64,000 bases of DNA. Source: Capitulum mitella. Its lineage: Eukaryota > Arthropoda > Thecostraca > Pollicipedomorpha > Pollicipedidae. A program made the position numbers and the translations under genes. Under the pieces are notes generated by a model. It saw only the letters and a program-made list of their open reading frames with translations. It was not told where the DNA came from and did not search any database. The stretch is from NCBI GenBank assembly GCA_030062745.1, contig CP099853.1:2666001-2730000 (forward strand). The letters are read 5' to 3'. This document shows positions 23,900 through 35,312 of this stretch, one piece after another (position 1 is the stretch's first letter; each line of letters begins with the position of its first letter).

Positions 23900-26107
23900 T
23901 ACCATGTTTAGAAAAATCACTTCTGACTTGGTAGCTGAGCTCTTCCGATGGCGGTTGACCTGAGTAGGTGAGTCAGAAAAAGTGCCGGCAATGACGAGTG
24001 GTTGGCGAGTTGAGGGCCACAACACGACCATCTGGTGGTCCCCGGACGTCCGTTCCTGTACGTCGTTAAGCCTGCGCGTATCGAAAAGCCGAATACGCCG
24101 CTCATCGGGCGTGAGCCCAACGTGTTACGATGGTCGTAGGAAGACTAATGGTCTTGCGCCAGCAATTCAGTATTGCAGGCTTTCATTGTAGTAATATGGG
24201 CAATGCAGCAATGCAGCCCTGCAGGCAAAACCAGCATTGCAGGCTGCCCCAGTTGAGAGATCCGGAGTGCTGTGGTGATGTCGATAAACAGAGCAATGTC
24301 CGACAAGTTCAGGGTCCCGGGCGTTCCGTCCAGTTGCCAAATGAACGACACAGGCGCTGAATGAGCAGAGTGTCATACTTAGTGCCTAGAGGTGCGTGGT
24401 GATGGCATGGGTGGATAATGTGGTGAGGAAGGTGTGGCCTCCGCCAGACCAGCTTCACAAGCTGTAGTGGAATGCCACACCACCTTTTAACAGCCGGTGT
24501 TTCCAGAATGGGTGTGGCATGGCACCATCCACATCGTAAATTTTACTTCGTCGCGAAATGATGAAATGCAAAATTGAAAATAAATTACGTAGCAGACACA
24601 GGCTGTGGTACAATGCCATTCATAAAGCACTTCAGTCCAGTGCTTTTCACAGTGTTACTGTCCCAAAACCCGAATACGAGGTCCCCAAAGACTCAGGGTC
24701 TTCACGACCTAACTTTGGCCTAACTTTGGCTAATAAGAGGTGCCGACGTACCACTTCTCAGCTAAAAAACAATCAAATATGTACAGTGGAGCAAGGAACA
24801 ATCTATCTCAATCAGCTACCAAATCTGAATTGAAATAGTGCACATACACTAAATAATGTGTTCCGTCTCAAAAGGTAATATAAAATCGATCTTACTTCCG
24901 CAAAATTTTATCAGGATAGGAGCTGGCCTTATCATGTAACATACGTATACCATCCGCACTGGGCGTTCCTGGCATTGGCGGGAAGGTTGCCGAAAATGTG
25001 AGCTTTTTCAAAAACTGGCGATAAAAACAGCGGTCCCCGCGCATGCATGCTGCACAGAATATGAAGGGTTTTCAGCGTGTACCATAAAGTTCGCTGCACT
25101 TTTTAATTCTGATTTACACAGTGCTGCTGTATATGGCACAGAAACTGGCGCAAAAACAAAAGCATGCTATTTGTCATTTCCGCCAACATCGAAAATGAAG
25201 TGGTTTAAATCCGGTGAGGAAATAATGGAGGGTGCAATGAATATATCAGGCTGACCGGGCTGCCTTTGCCAGGCTAACATTAAAAGGAATTCTCCACTCA
25301 TGGATGACAGTGAAAACCGGCGTTATTTTCCTGACTAATGACGGCAGCCCAGCAAGTTGAATTCACCTGAACCCGTGCTTGTCTGCGGTAGCATTCGTTT
25401 GGAGCGGACAAGCGCCCACACCATTATAAAGTTGGCAGTCCATTGTAGTATTCAGCCAAGATACCTCCATAGCACTGTGGTATTCAGCGGCGCCTGGCCG
25501 GCTGGCCGAAAGGCGCAAATGACGCTTCGAACTTCATGACGACGACCACGGCTGTTTTCGAGGTGCCGAGAGCGCCAAAGAATCGTCCGGTACAGTTTCG
25601 GCAAACAAAAGGCAAATACGACTGTGTGCCGACGAAAATGTTGAAAATATTAATGGAAACTAAACTTCACATCCAATGTGCTTAAAAAATGCATGCTTTG
25701 AACTGACATCAAGTCGAATCATATGATTACCGAAGAAAACCGCATATCAGATTTATGGCTGAAAGCTCCATTGCTTTAAAAGTCTTTTAAGGATTGCGGA
25801 AACCCCTAGGTTTCAACATAGTACAGTGTGGAGGCGAAAGCATGGTGTCTACCAAGCCCGTAAACTTGAGGAATTTTCCACCAATCCGCTAAATGCACTA
25901 GCAAAGCAGTGTTTCCCTCCCTGAACGCGAACCTGGCGATAATGACACTGTTCGACATTCACATTTTCAGACTCGACCCGTTCAGGTGTTTTACACACCT
26001 GTAAAAATGTTACTTCAGGGTAGAGGTAGTTCAAAGAGTAACAGACAGTGGGGCACAGGAAAATTTGAGATCGCTCTAATGTGGTGTTAACGATCAAGTC
26101 ACATTTC

Positions 26108-26145
<38 letters not shown>

Positions 26146-26471
26146 CATATATATACATACATACATATATATTGCATGCGCATCCCCGTGTAGCCGAAGA
26201 ACTTCATCCATCTAGTTAACCGGAACCAGTGGACTTTTTGCCGGTTCCGCTGCACCTATGGCTTTGCTCCTGACCAGAATCACAAGGCTTTGGAAGCTAT
26301 TTCTTTTCATTAAACGCACGCCAGCAAAAGACTGAGTTTTTATTATTGAGATTACGGACAGCGTGCCGTAATCCTCCTGCTTGCTGGAGACTGCAGTACG
26401 AGCGAAAGTTAGGCGGACGCACGTTGATGGAATATAGTATTTCCCTGAACCTTAATGCTTTTCCAACTCAC
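23900..26471 (-). other. Left-arm intron between S1 exons
   Basis: This intron matches 58249-60988 of the right arm. It contains a conserved open stretch (24145-24351, reading WQLDGTPGTLNLSDIALFID) with a near-identical counterpart at 60425-60613, an AT microsatellite at 26112-26139, and otherwise nothing I recognise. Confidence 0.6.
26112..26139. repeat. (TA)n microsatellite
   Basis: About 14 TA units, followed by CATA/TATA variants. A longer TA run occupies the matching place in the right arm (58539-58578), so the site predates the duplication. Confidence 0.9.
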
Positions 26472-26630
26472 TTGAAATTCAGCCGTGAGGCCAGGAAGTT
26501 TCCACACGGATCCGAAGTACCCGCCCACGTCATGTTCAGGCGGAGGCAGCCTGTCGATCAGCGGTGGGTCCTGCAGACAGCCGAAGAGCTTTGTCACCGA
26601 TTCCTCTCGAGTATTCTTCTGCGCCGCCAG
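26472..26630 (-). pseudogene. Left IR copy: pre-S1 exon with 1-base insertion
   Basis: 159 bases against 158 in the right exon 58091-58248. It encodes LAAQKNTREES, then a segment with LQDPPLI and DVGGYFGSVWK, the start of the S1 ligand-binding lobe. After FGSVWK the left copy has one extra base (about 26496-26497: AACTTCC where the right has AACTCC). The right copy continues LLASRLNF as the family requires, while the left reads out of frame. Acceptor GATCAG|CTGG and donor TTTCAA|GTGAGT are preserved. A sequencing indel is the alternative explanation. Confidence 0.88.
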
Positions 26631-26872
26631 CTGATCCAGGCTTAGCTCAGGCGAGCTGGATTCAAGGGAACTTTGCAGTTTTAACACGTTTGTTTGACAT
26701 GTACATTTTTTCTGGTTTAGCCTGGACGTGCTAAGGCGGGCATTGTTAGGATCACGTTCAATGATATGGCGAGCCTGTTGCCGGTTCCTGTCACCAAAGT
26801 ATTCCCAAATACTGAGAACATCTACCTCAGTCACCAAAACAGATGGTACCGGAAGGTCTGTATCGTGTCGTG

Positions 26873-27010
26873 CAACTCCATGACACGGCCGTGACCGGCT
26901 GACCCTTTCGGATGAAGTTTCGGGCTAAATACAGGTGCCAATTCTGGGATTTGAACCCAGTGCCTGCCACAACCAATTATCCCCGACACTACGGCATCGG
27001 CTTGCGGCTG
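26873..27010 (-). repeat. tRNA-derived SINE, left-arm copy
   Basis: The reverse complement holds a B box GGTTCAAATCC (26947-26957) inside GGCACTGGGTTCAAATCCCA and a tRNA-like upstream part. The same insertion is present at the matching place in the right arm (57710-57855), in the intron between the fourth and fifth exons, so it predates the duplication. Confidence 0.65.
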
Positions 27011-27224
27011 CAGTTAGTCGTACACTTTAAACTGACTCATACAGCGTACATATTGTTTAATATTACTTGAGGTCGCTTTTCCCATTGGATACTTTTCCAG
27101 CGCAACTGAAATACAGTTGTGCACTACACGGCGTTCAGAGCATGACTAAGCTAACGACAGGTAAGCGATGAATTACTAGAGTCGTGAATACGTAGCACTG
27201 ACCGTGACGTTATTGACCACTGAC

Positions 27225-27434
27225 CGAGGTGGTGGCGACCGTCAAAGTCAGGCCGGACCAGTCGGAGCGGCGCTCGAACACGCTCCGGTCGTCCCAGCTG
27301 ACTACGCCGGCTGACGACGTCCAGCGGGCGACCACAGTCCGCCTCTGCGGCAGGCCCGGCGCCAGGCTGTACACCTCCACGAGCTCCACCGCCGTCGGAC
27401 TGTCCGGCAGTCGCATCACTTCGGCAATCATCAG
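27225..27434 (-). pseudogene. Left IR copy: exon 4 equivalent
   Basis: 210 bases, the same length as the right exon 57305-57514. It encodes MIAEVMRLPDSPTAVELVEV, then a segment with VVSWDDRSVFE and DWSGLTLTVATTS, the end of the amino-terminal region leading into the ligand-binding domain (family: a G-x-x-L-x-V segment). Acceptor TTTTCAG|CTG and donor CCTCG|GTCAGT are kept. No lesion lies within it. GC content is much higher than in the surrounding intron. Confidence 0.87.
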
Positions 27435-27729
27435 CTGAAAACGAACGGGCCAACTCAGGTCAAGGTCATCCGACGCGCGCCAGGATGATTCAGTGTCCAA
27501 CGTTAAAGAACGGAGTAGTTTCTGTGCCACAGCTTAGTGCTAACTGCACTTCCTTACGTACTGCATTTTTATACACACAGCGTTATACACACATTTTCCA
27601 CTCCGCAGCCATTTTAAAACAGTAAATTCCATTTACTCGTAAGCATAAAGCCGAACAAAATCCAGTCCGTCAGCCAAGGGATAGTTGCCACCCATGGCCC
27701 AACAAATGCACGGTTTGTGTGTTCCTCAC

Positions 27730-27837
27730 CTGGTTGTTGACCGGCAGGTACCAGGAGTCTACTGTTTTCCGGTAGCCTTTCCCATTCATGAGAATCAGTC
27801 ATGAGAAGTCTTTATCCAGCAGTCCACTGTTGTTGAG
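27730..27837 (-). pseudogene. Left IR copy: exon 3 equivalent with TGA
   Basis: 108 bases, the same length as 56882-56989. It encodes LNNSGLLDKDFS, a stop, then LILMNGKGYRKTVDSWY and LPVNNQ. The right copy has TGG (Trp) where the left has TGA at 27799-27801, so this is a nonsense change by one base. Acceptor CTCGCAG|CTC and donor CCAG|GTGAGG are intact. It belongs to the extracellular amino-terminal domain. Confidence 0.88.
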
Positions 27838-28897
27838 CTGCGAGATGACAGCATGGATTGCATATGAGCTTTTTGTAAGCCAAAGCCATATTTATGAACT
27901 GTATCAAGCAGGGTCGCAGCCAATGAGAAGGCGTGGGGGCCATGGCCCGCGTGAACCAAGCGGTCTAAATTATATATAGCGATTTCACACAAATACGTAA
28001 TACTGATAATATATATATTCCAAAATCAAATATTACATGTGTTGCCGTGGAATCAAATGTCAGGTCAGCTACATAAAATTGTTGCTTCCCGTTTAAATTT
28101 CTTCGTATGCTAGTGGCATAATACAAAATTTGACATTTGCCCCCCACCCCGGGACAATCCTGGCTATGTGCCTGGTACCAACAAACAAGCCGGCATCTGG
28201 CCAAATGTTTGATTATGTGGGAAACGTACGTAGTGTTTTCTTCCAGCTTGTTTAATTCACCAACTAAAAAACTGCAAGTTGCTAAAGTTGTACCACATTA
28301 CCAGTGGGTGCTACTGGTCTCAATGCTTCTTTGGAGTAACCTGGCCCTCAATGTTTTTCCTTGTCATTCATTAACTTCAGACTTCACTTCAGCACCTTAG
28401 ATGGCCAACGCTTCGTGTGCGTCATTGGCAAGTCTTTGCTTCGGCGATTCAGTCGTCTAGAAAATCAACGCTCTCATTTCATGGAAATAAATGAAAATTA
28501 GGAAAATTCAGCTTCGTGTCAAAAAGCTTTGTTCATTCGAATGTACAACCAATTTGAATGAATAATGCCTACATGAATACACTCCTGGCTGGCGCACGTC
28601 CAATCGACGGCTTCCTACAAACGCGTCGCATGTACAGGTCTCCACAAAAGCAGCGGGAGGCATAGGGAGCCTTGTGATAAATTGGCAATAGCTCCGGTAT
28701 TTATGGTATTAATGTAATTTAATTTCAGCAGTAGCTTAATTTCAGCTGCTGCGACGTAGCATTACCCGTAATAAATTCAAAACATGTGTTTCATATTTTA
28801 ATTTCATGCCTAAAAACACAAAAAATGCGATATGTAGGCGGTGCCTTTTGGCAGTCTTCTTAGTTCCGTCAATGAGCTAAGATGTTCTTTGACAGAA

Positions 28898-28930
28898 GAC
28901 AGCCGAGAGGCTAAGATCCTCTCGGCTGTC
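28898..28930. repeat. Perfect 13-bp hairpin, left arm only
   Basis: GACAGCCGAGAGG is followed by 7 bases and its exact reverse complement. The matching place in the right arm (near 55850) lacks it, so it arose or was inserted after duplication. It sits next to a further TTTGACAG/CTGTCAAA pair that could form an alternative stem. Confidence 0.85.
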
Positions 28931-31790
28931 AAACTGATAACATCAGTTGCGTTGTCAATGCGGTACTGGGTACAGGCTATGAGGAGGCATCGCGTCTTGA
29001 TCACGTGACATGTTCTGCCGGATGGCTGTGAGGGTGTCACGAAGACTGACTGGACCGTATCCGACATGCAGTCCCTTCCAAACAGGTAGTTTTTCACCTG
29101 ATTGTGAAAATTCGATCCGAGCAATAAAGGCTGAGCGATTTCTGCACGATACAGTTAGAAATAACAAACACGAGAATGAACGGTTCGTGCTGTGTACAGA
29201 AGAACCTTTTATCATAATTATGTGGCGAATGCCATTGACAATGAGGATTAATGACAATAGCACCAGGGCAAATGGACAAATACTGCGCTTATTGACATGC
29301 AATAACTTAACGCGTCCGAATATTTTCTGGTACACATACACACACATTACCAGGGGCAGAACTTTGTATCTCTTTGGGGGGGCACGCTGTCTAATGTCCA
29401 GCTGACCCCCCAATGTTGAGTTGCCCCCTCCCCAAATGCTGGGCTGGGTCCCCCTCACAATGTGGAGCTTGGCGCCCAAAACTCTACCAATTCACAATGA
29501 GAAGAAAACCTTCGCCTGACGAGACGGGGTGGATTCCACCCCCAAGCAGTGGCAGCGGGACAATGGCAAAACGGCGTATGACAGCGCCGTGAACTTTGGC
29601 ATAGCTGACGACACATTCATTGTACATGTTTCGAAAAAGAATGATCACAGTTCATGTCAGGACACCGAGTTATTATGTCATTAATGACGGCTCGCCGAAC
29701 AATTTTTGGGCCGAATGTCGGTTTTTTGCTGTTTCAAGACAAAACGTATGTATAAAGGGCAAACGACAGGCATGACATTGGTTCAGAATGGTAGTCCATA
29801 TGCGAACAGGTCACTTTAGATAGGTCAATGGCCTTCAAACGAGATGAATAACCTTAGATAACCTTTTTAGCATTAGAACGTTGTTATATGAATTTTTGGC
29901 CAGACGAGTTTTAGCCTATTAGGCCCCAAGTTTGTCGTTTTTAACAAAGCAAGACTGATTTATAGTTCCCAAGCATAAAGTTTATTCTGACCAAGGAAGT
30001 CACTGGCTGTCTTGATGGTGTCGAGACTGGTTCCGTTGGATTCCTTGCGCATACGGGTATCGATTTATTTTGGTCCCATTGCGCCTTCTCAGTTGTGGGC
30101 CAAATGGGGGGGTGTTACACTCCCCCCACCACGTCATCAGCACGGTGAAAATGCCTCCCGTTTGTTGGGTTGAAGTTGCGTTGAAGGGGTTGAAGAAGCG
30201 TATTAGTGCTGTGAATGCTGTTTGGGTGTTCAACGGGTGTTCAAACCGTAACCAATTCGGACGGTTTTAGTGTTGTCAATGACAATGTGAAGAGGAAAGA
30301 GCAAATGGTAGGACAGCTGTTTTCTGCAGATCCAATGGGACGAAGACCAGTCGAAGTATAACTTTTGACACCACTAGCAGGGACCCACTATGTCACCGAC
30401 TTCTTCCATTGGATGGCTTTACACAACTGCAGCTTTCGTTGAACTTGGCTAGGTTTGAACAGTTTGCGCAGTATATCAGCGGTTCAAAATATGCATGCCT
30501 TTGCATATGCATCATTTCAACAAAACAATTGAAATGGGTTTCATGTAGTACTGTTGTTAAATAAGCATACAATAATATATGGTATGACCACATGTGCGTA
30601 AGAGTGTTCTATAAAATGGGGACAGGTGTCAAGTTATTTTTGCTGACCGGTGACCGAGGGGTGGGGGTGATTAACTTCGACAAAAATGTTCTGCTTGATA
30701 TAGCTTAAATGTACATTTGGTATAGTGTGAAACATTAATCATTCTTTAGAATAGCGACAATGTAAAATGTTCTCGCGGGTGCTTGCCTGAAATGAGACTT
30801 GGTTCTGAAACGGCTTCACGCTGGCAATCTCCAGCCAGAATTCAGTGCAGGGGGCAAAATTCATTCTGGCCTCTAAGCTCATGTTTGTCGCGGATGTCTA
30901 CTTTTGCATCCTATAATTTGACTTTTAGTGCGTCGCCAAAGAAACGTCAAACCGGCCGGACATTTCTGAAGACATGACCCAGTTAAGTCAACCCTAGAGT
31001 GGTAAAACCAACCGATGCTACCCCCTTCTCTCCGTCAAACGTTACCAATGCGATATTAAACGATATACAAGCCATCTGAAATTTAATGCTATGTTCTGTT
31101 TCCTAGTCATCGTGGATCGCCCTTGAAACAGGGGTAAGTCTGATTTTGGCATACTTTCAATCAGGTGTGGCAATGACCCGGGGAGAATTCACAAAAGCTG
31201 TCACATCGACGAATTTCTCAACATTCGACCCGCTGTGACCTCTATGGTGTTGCCCTAGGGTCACGAAATGTGGACAAATTCACAGCCTCCCACTCACCCT
31301 GAAATGTTCTTGTGACTAGCTGATTTTTGAGGCTGTACTGGGGGGAGGTGGCGGAAAATTTGGCGCCTGCGGAAAAATTCGCGCCGTTGGTGCGGAAAGG
31401 CACGTTCCTGAAACAGAGATGTGCTCCGAACACAGTGTATGTGTTCACTGACATCTTACTTTGCCGATGTCACTTTACGCTTATACACTTACACATTTCG
31501 TCCATACAGTCGAAATGTATGCTACACAAGTAAATGTGAAAGGCAAGCCCATTGTCAAAGGTGCAAAAGTAAATCCTATACATCTTCATTCTTCTATGTT
31601 ATCTTCAGACCATTAGTTACGCCTGAGAGGCGTCCAATGGCATACCGATGTTTACTTTTCACTTACCCTTCCTGATTAAATGTGCGATTGAAACGTTCTG
31701 ATTGCAAGCAAGAGAGACGGTTAGATAGTGAAATAAACATCATCTTGCTTCCAGTTAGCAGTGACCTATTCTCATCGCCAACAGTCTTAC
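28931..31790 (-). other. Left-arm intron between exon 2 and 3 equivalents
   Basis: This intron corresponds to 53033-56881 of the right arm. It contains a stretch (28955-29125) well conserved with 55680-55855 but shifted in frame between the arms, and G/C-run element-like ends near 29.35-29.55 kb. No splice-bounded exon fits: the flanking exon phases already join directly. Confidence 0.55.
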
Positions 31791-31975
31791 CTGTAAGATG
31801 AACTTAAGATTGGTTTCTTCCTCGCACAGTACAACTTGGTCACTTTGTCCGTTCGGAACGGAAATAGCATTGTCAAGTTCCAGTTGTGAAACCGGCAGCT
31901 TGACATCTAAGAAGAAAATCTTCATTTTTCGTAGACCATGGTAGAATGCCATTCTCTCGTACAGTGATGTGGAAT
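31791..31975 (-). pseudogene. Left IR copy: exon 2 equivalent
   Basis: 185 bases, the same length as 52848-53032. It begins with two bases completing a split codon and encodes STSLYERMAFYHGL, then KIFFLDVKLP and a QVVLCEEETNLKFILQ segment, part of the receptor amino-terminal domain. Acceptor TGTTTCAG|AT and donor TTACAG|GTAAG are strong. It is open, but there is no upstream signal-peptide exon on this strand, because homology to the right arm ends inside intron 1 at about 33665. Confidence 0.86.
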
Positions 31976-33665
31976 CTGAAACATACGTAATACAGTTTGC
32001 TCGAGCACACACGCCATCTCAGACCAGTCATGGATACATCCGTCGCGACTTTACCCTATTTTCATGCGAGAGATTCGTTCCCCCCCCCCCCACCTGGTTT
32101 CCGGATTCAAGGTCAAACGTTTGCCATGTTACAGGAAAGTGTGTTGACTTTTCTTACGTATCTTTTCTACACAATATGTTGAATCTGAACCTCCCTTCTA
32201 GAACAGTAGCGGCTCAAGGAGGCGTTTCTTACAGGTATGTCAGGTCATTTTGGGGTCGTTTCAGACGCGTACTGGATCATTTAAATATCGGTGTCGCTGG
32301 CCAATACTGAGCAATATCACGATTGCGGTGGGTGGTGTTTATGATAACTGACCATAAGCATAGTCTAAAAAATGTTTGGGGACTGCCAAAAGTCGGATCC
32401 AGAGAACATCACACGCAACGCCATGTGTAAGTAAGTTGTACGAGCTGAAAACATGACGTGGCTCAACAAGAAAGCACGTTTTCCGATAGCCTTAGACACA
32501 TTAGCAGTACAGGAATGGTGGAATTTAGCAGCAACCGGCATTATATGAGCCTCAGTATCTGAGCTGGCAGAACAATGGTTTTGAAAAACGCGATCGTTTC
32601 TTGTAGAGGCAAGTTTTATGTGTTACCACAGTTGGTCGACGGGGTTCGTGTGTAAAAACAAGCGCCGGTTAGCAACGACAATAATATCAGCACTACCAGC
32701 TACAGCACACTTCAGCTTATTAACTCCAAAAACATAGCGCAACGCCTGTTTCTCACTGGTGAATGAAGTCACGATGTCTTCTTTTACCTTAAGCATTCCC
32801 TGAGGCAGATTTCATTGCGAAGCTCATAGAAATGTACATATTTTTGACATCTACGAGGCATGGTCGCCAGAGCAACATTTGTTTCACAGCACCTCTTCCG
32901 GAAAAACGGAGCCAACAAAGAACCTCTGATGACCTTTATGTCATGCTTAATAAGCATGATCTTATACTCGGCATTCATGCTATCCCTGATGAGATTTTTA
33001 TGACATTTGTAAGGCAAAGAAATGACACGCACGGACATGCAAATGAAAGGCAAAGGAAAGCATCTGGTTTCGGTTATGATGATATAATGTCCGTTTCTAT
33101 TATGACCCCGTGTTTTGCCAAAAGTTAACGGGATGGTTCAGGCAGGGGCGCTGACGTTCCAAACTGATGATTGCAGTCATTGGGAGGTTCTGCCGGGAAA
33201 AGGGAGGTGAAAAACGCTGTAATTGCTCGGTGGTCAATGAATGTTGTTTGTCCGTCATGTGGTGTGAGTGAAATCAGCCAAGTTGTGGATTCTAAAAGCA
33301 GACATCGAATTCAGACGTGCATTACTTCCCGAAATTCTATGATTATTTATGCGGCAGAGCTTTGTCCTTGGCGTAATGCGTGCTATTGGCTACCTCGTTT
33401 GTGCCAATATTTACCTTTGTTCAATAATTCTCCGTCTGCAAGTTCTTCTTGCCAATTAGGGTTTTCGTCCATTCGTCACAGGGAGAGAGTATTCAGTTTC
33501 AATGCTTAGATGCTTGACGTCAAACACTTGCCACTAATAGCACTCGCACTTCATTGCGTCACGATCCAACCAATCCAACGTATATCGAATGAATTAGGAG
33601 CCCTTTTGCAATCTAAATATGTTGGAAAGACTAGACTTTAACCAATGAACGGATGTGAGAAAGCA
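31976..33665 (-). other. Left-arm part of intron 1, up to the breakpoint
   Basis: This matches 51117-52847 in reverse complement. It contains no exon that I can support. Open frames at 32784-33053 and 32832-33128 have counterparts at 51495-51764 and 51532-51738, but these drift in frame, as expected of intron or old repeat DNA. Confidence 0.6.
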
Positions 33666-33899
33666 AAAAGCAAAAGAAAACAAAAAAAACCGTCTTAGAC
33701 GGTTGACAAAGAATCGAGAAAGCATATGACTTCCTGCGCAATGAAATAAATCCGTCCTCAGGGGGTGGGAGATCTTCTCAGCCACGGATTCAATTTCCTC
33801 TTTAGGCTGTCGATATTTTGTCGCTAATTATCATCCACCAAGCTTTCGTAGTCTGGATCAATCGTGATAACACGAATCTGAACCGGAGACAGCTCTAAA

Positions 33900-34383
33900 T
33901 CGAATTACCTGACCTGACCTCAGGTCAATGGCTCGAAGTCATTGATACTTTGTCCAATGACGGTAATTAGATGTCTGCTTCACTCCACATTAAAAATGTT
34001 ATGAAATATTCCGTCAATTTCCGAAAAAAACGACATGTGTTAAAAATGGGCTTGACCTTAGGTCAATGACCCGGAAAGTTCCGAGAAATCCGAGATAGCA
34101 GATTTGTTGCGTCTATCACGTTCACTACTCCCTGGAAGCATTGCTGAGATATTTTGTTTTGCGAAAAAGTTAGAGGGCGCTAAACTTTTTGGGCATAGGT
34201 CTGTTTGTCCTGACCTCGGTCAGGCACCTGACCTGAAAAATTTTGACACGAGATGTAAAATTGATGAAGCGAAAGGTACATAAAGTTTCGTGACTCTGTG
34301 TTTCTTCGTTCTCTCTCAATCCCAGAAAAACCTCAGGGAGGGGGGGGACAGTCAACTGCTCCCCCAGTCGGGGACGGGTTAAT
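33900..34383 (+). mobile_element. Family B element, right half
   Basis: It begins around the GACCTGACCTCAGGTCAATG block and ends at a GGGACGGGTTAA terminus near 34381. It matches the right half of 35313-36542 closely and in the same orientation. Truncated and non-coding. Confidence 0.75.
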
Positions 34384-35312
34384 TACACACATTTCTTGAA
34401 CATGACGGTCGTCACCACTTGCATTTGGCTCGTCCATGTTGCGCATTGTTGGCTTCAAATTAATGCAGAAAGCTGCGAGGAAGTGCAATTTATCTGCAGT
34501 CATGTAGCGCATATTAAAGCAAGGTGCCCGTAAGACTGTCGCGAAACTTGCTCGTGAGAACCCGGAACGCCCCGAATCATTTATTTCGAGGCATTGTGAA
34601 CCCTTTGGGATCCTGTAAGCCACTGTTCACAGGACGCTGGCAATCCTCGAAAATTTTGGTGAGTTTGTCACGCTGGCAATCGCCACCAGTGAAAGAAACT
34701 GAGCATAAAAAGACAGCGTGAGTTGATTCAAACTGCAACTGGAAAACCGAAGGTGTCGCAACGGGTCCTGACTTAAAGGTCTGGGATCTCGAGAGTGTAG
34801 GTAAGAAAAATCTTGGCAACAAACAGGGTTCAGTATCGAGAGAGCAAGAAGGTACCCTAGGTTACCCAAAAGCCACAATTCACCCAAAAGACCCGTAACC
34901 GGAAACTATCACAAGGACACATGTAAAATCGAGAAGAATGTGACGTCGTCATGGAGGACAAAACCTTCGCTTACCGCGGGAGCCGTTTGCCAGGAAACCT
35001 TGGATACTATGCTGGACATGGTGCAATATGTTCAGCAGAAGTACGACTCAGGCAGGGAGACAAACTCCTCGCATGGCTCAAGGTTCTAACAGACAAGGCT
35101 GCATCGTCCGTCTTCGGAGCGGAGGTGCCCTGCTCAAAGTCGTTTATGGTTCCGTCTCGTTAGCGCGGGAAAATAACTCCATAGTCTTAACATGGAACTT
35201 TTGAAGTGTCTGAGTGTTAAATCAGACCAGGAAGATTTCTTTAAGAATGAACCTGAGAAAATATTTTATGCAGAATTGATAGGCGTTTCATGAATACAGA
35301 CAAACTGCTGGT
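34384..35312. other. Anonymous spacer DNA
   Basis: This lies between two family B copies. Short overlapping frames on both strands (34524-35163) show no motif. No RNA gene or splice-bounded exon was recognised. Confidence 0.35.

Larger units (their letters stand above)
21895..33665 (-). repeat. Left arm of a large inverted duplication
   Basis: About 11.8 kb that matches 51117-61850 in reverse complement, in exons, introns and flanks. The inner border is near GTGTGAGAAAGC (33655-33665). The outer border is near 21895, where the right arm continues but the left runs into a Penelope fragment. Five IR exons correspond one to one, and four of the five have identical length in the two arms. The arms differ by point changes, small indels, the size of the 39-bp array and arm-specific hairpins. 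Borders were judged by eye. Confidence 0.85.

Noticed and set aside
22343..24031. 562-codon minus-strand and 398-codon plus-strand open frames across the 39-bp array as large repeat proteins
   Set aside because: The 39-bp unit contains no stop in several frames on either strand, so tandem copies create long open frames automatically. Only the S1 exon part has family support.
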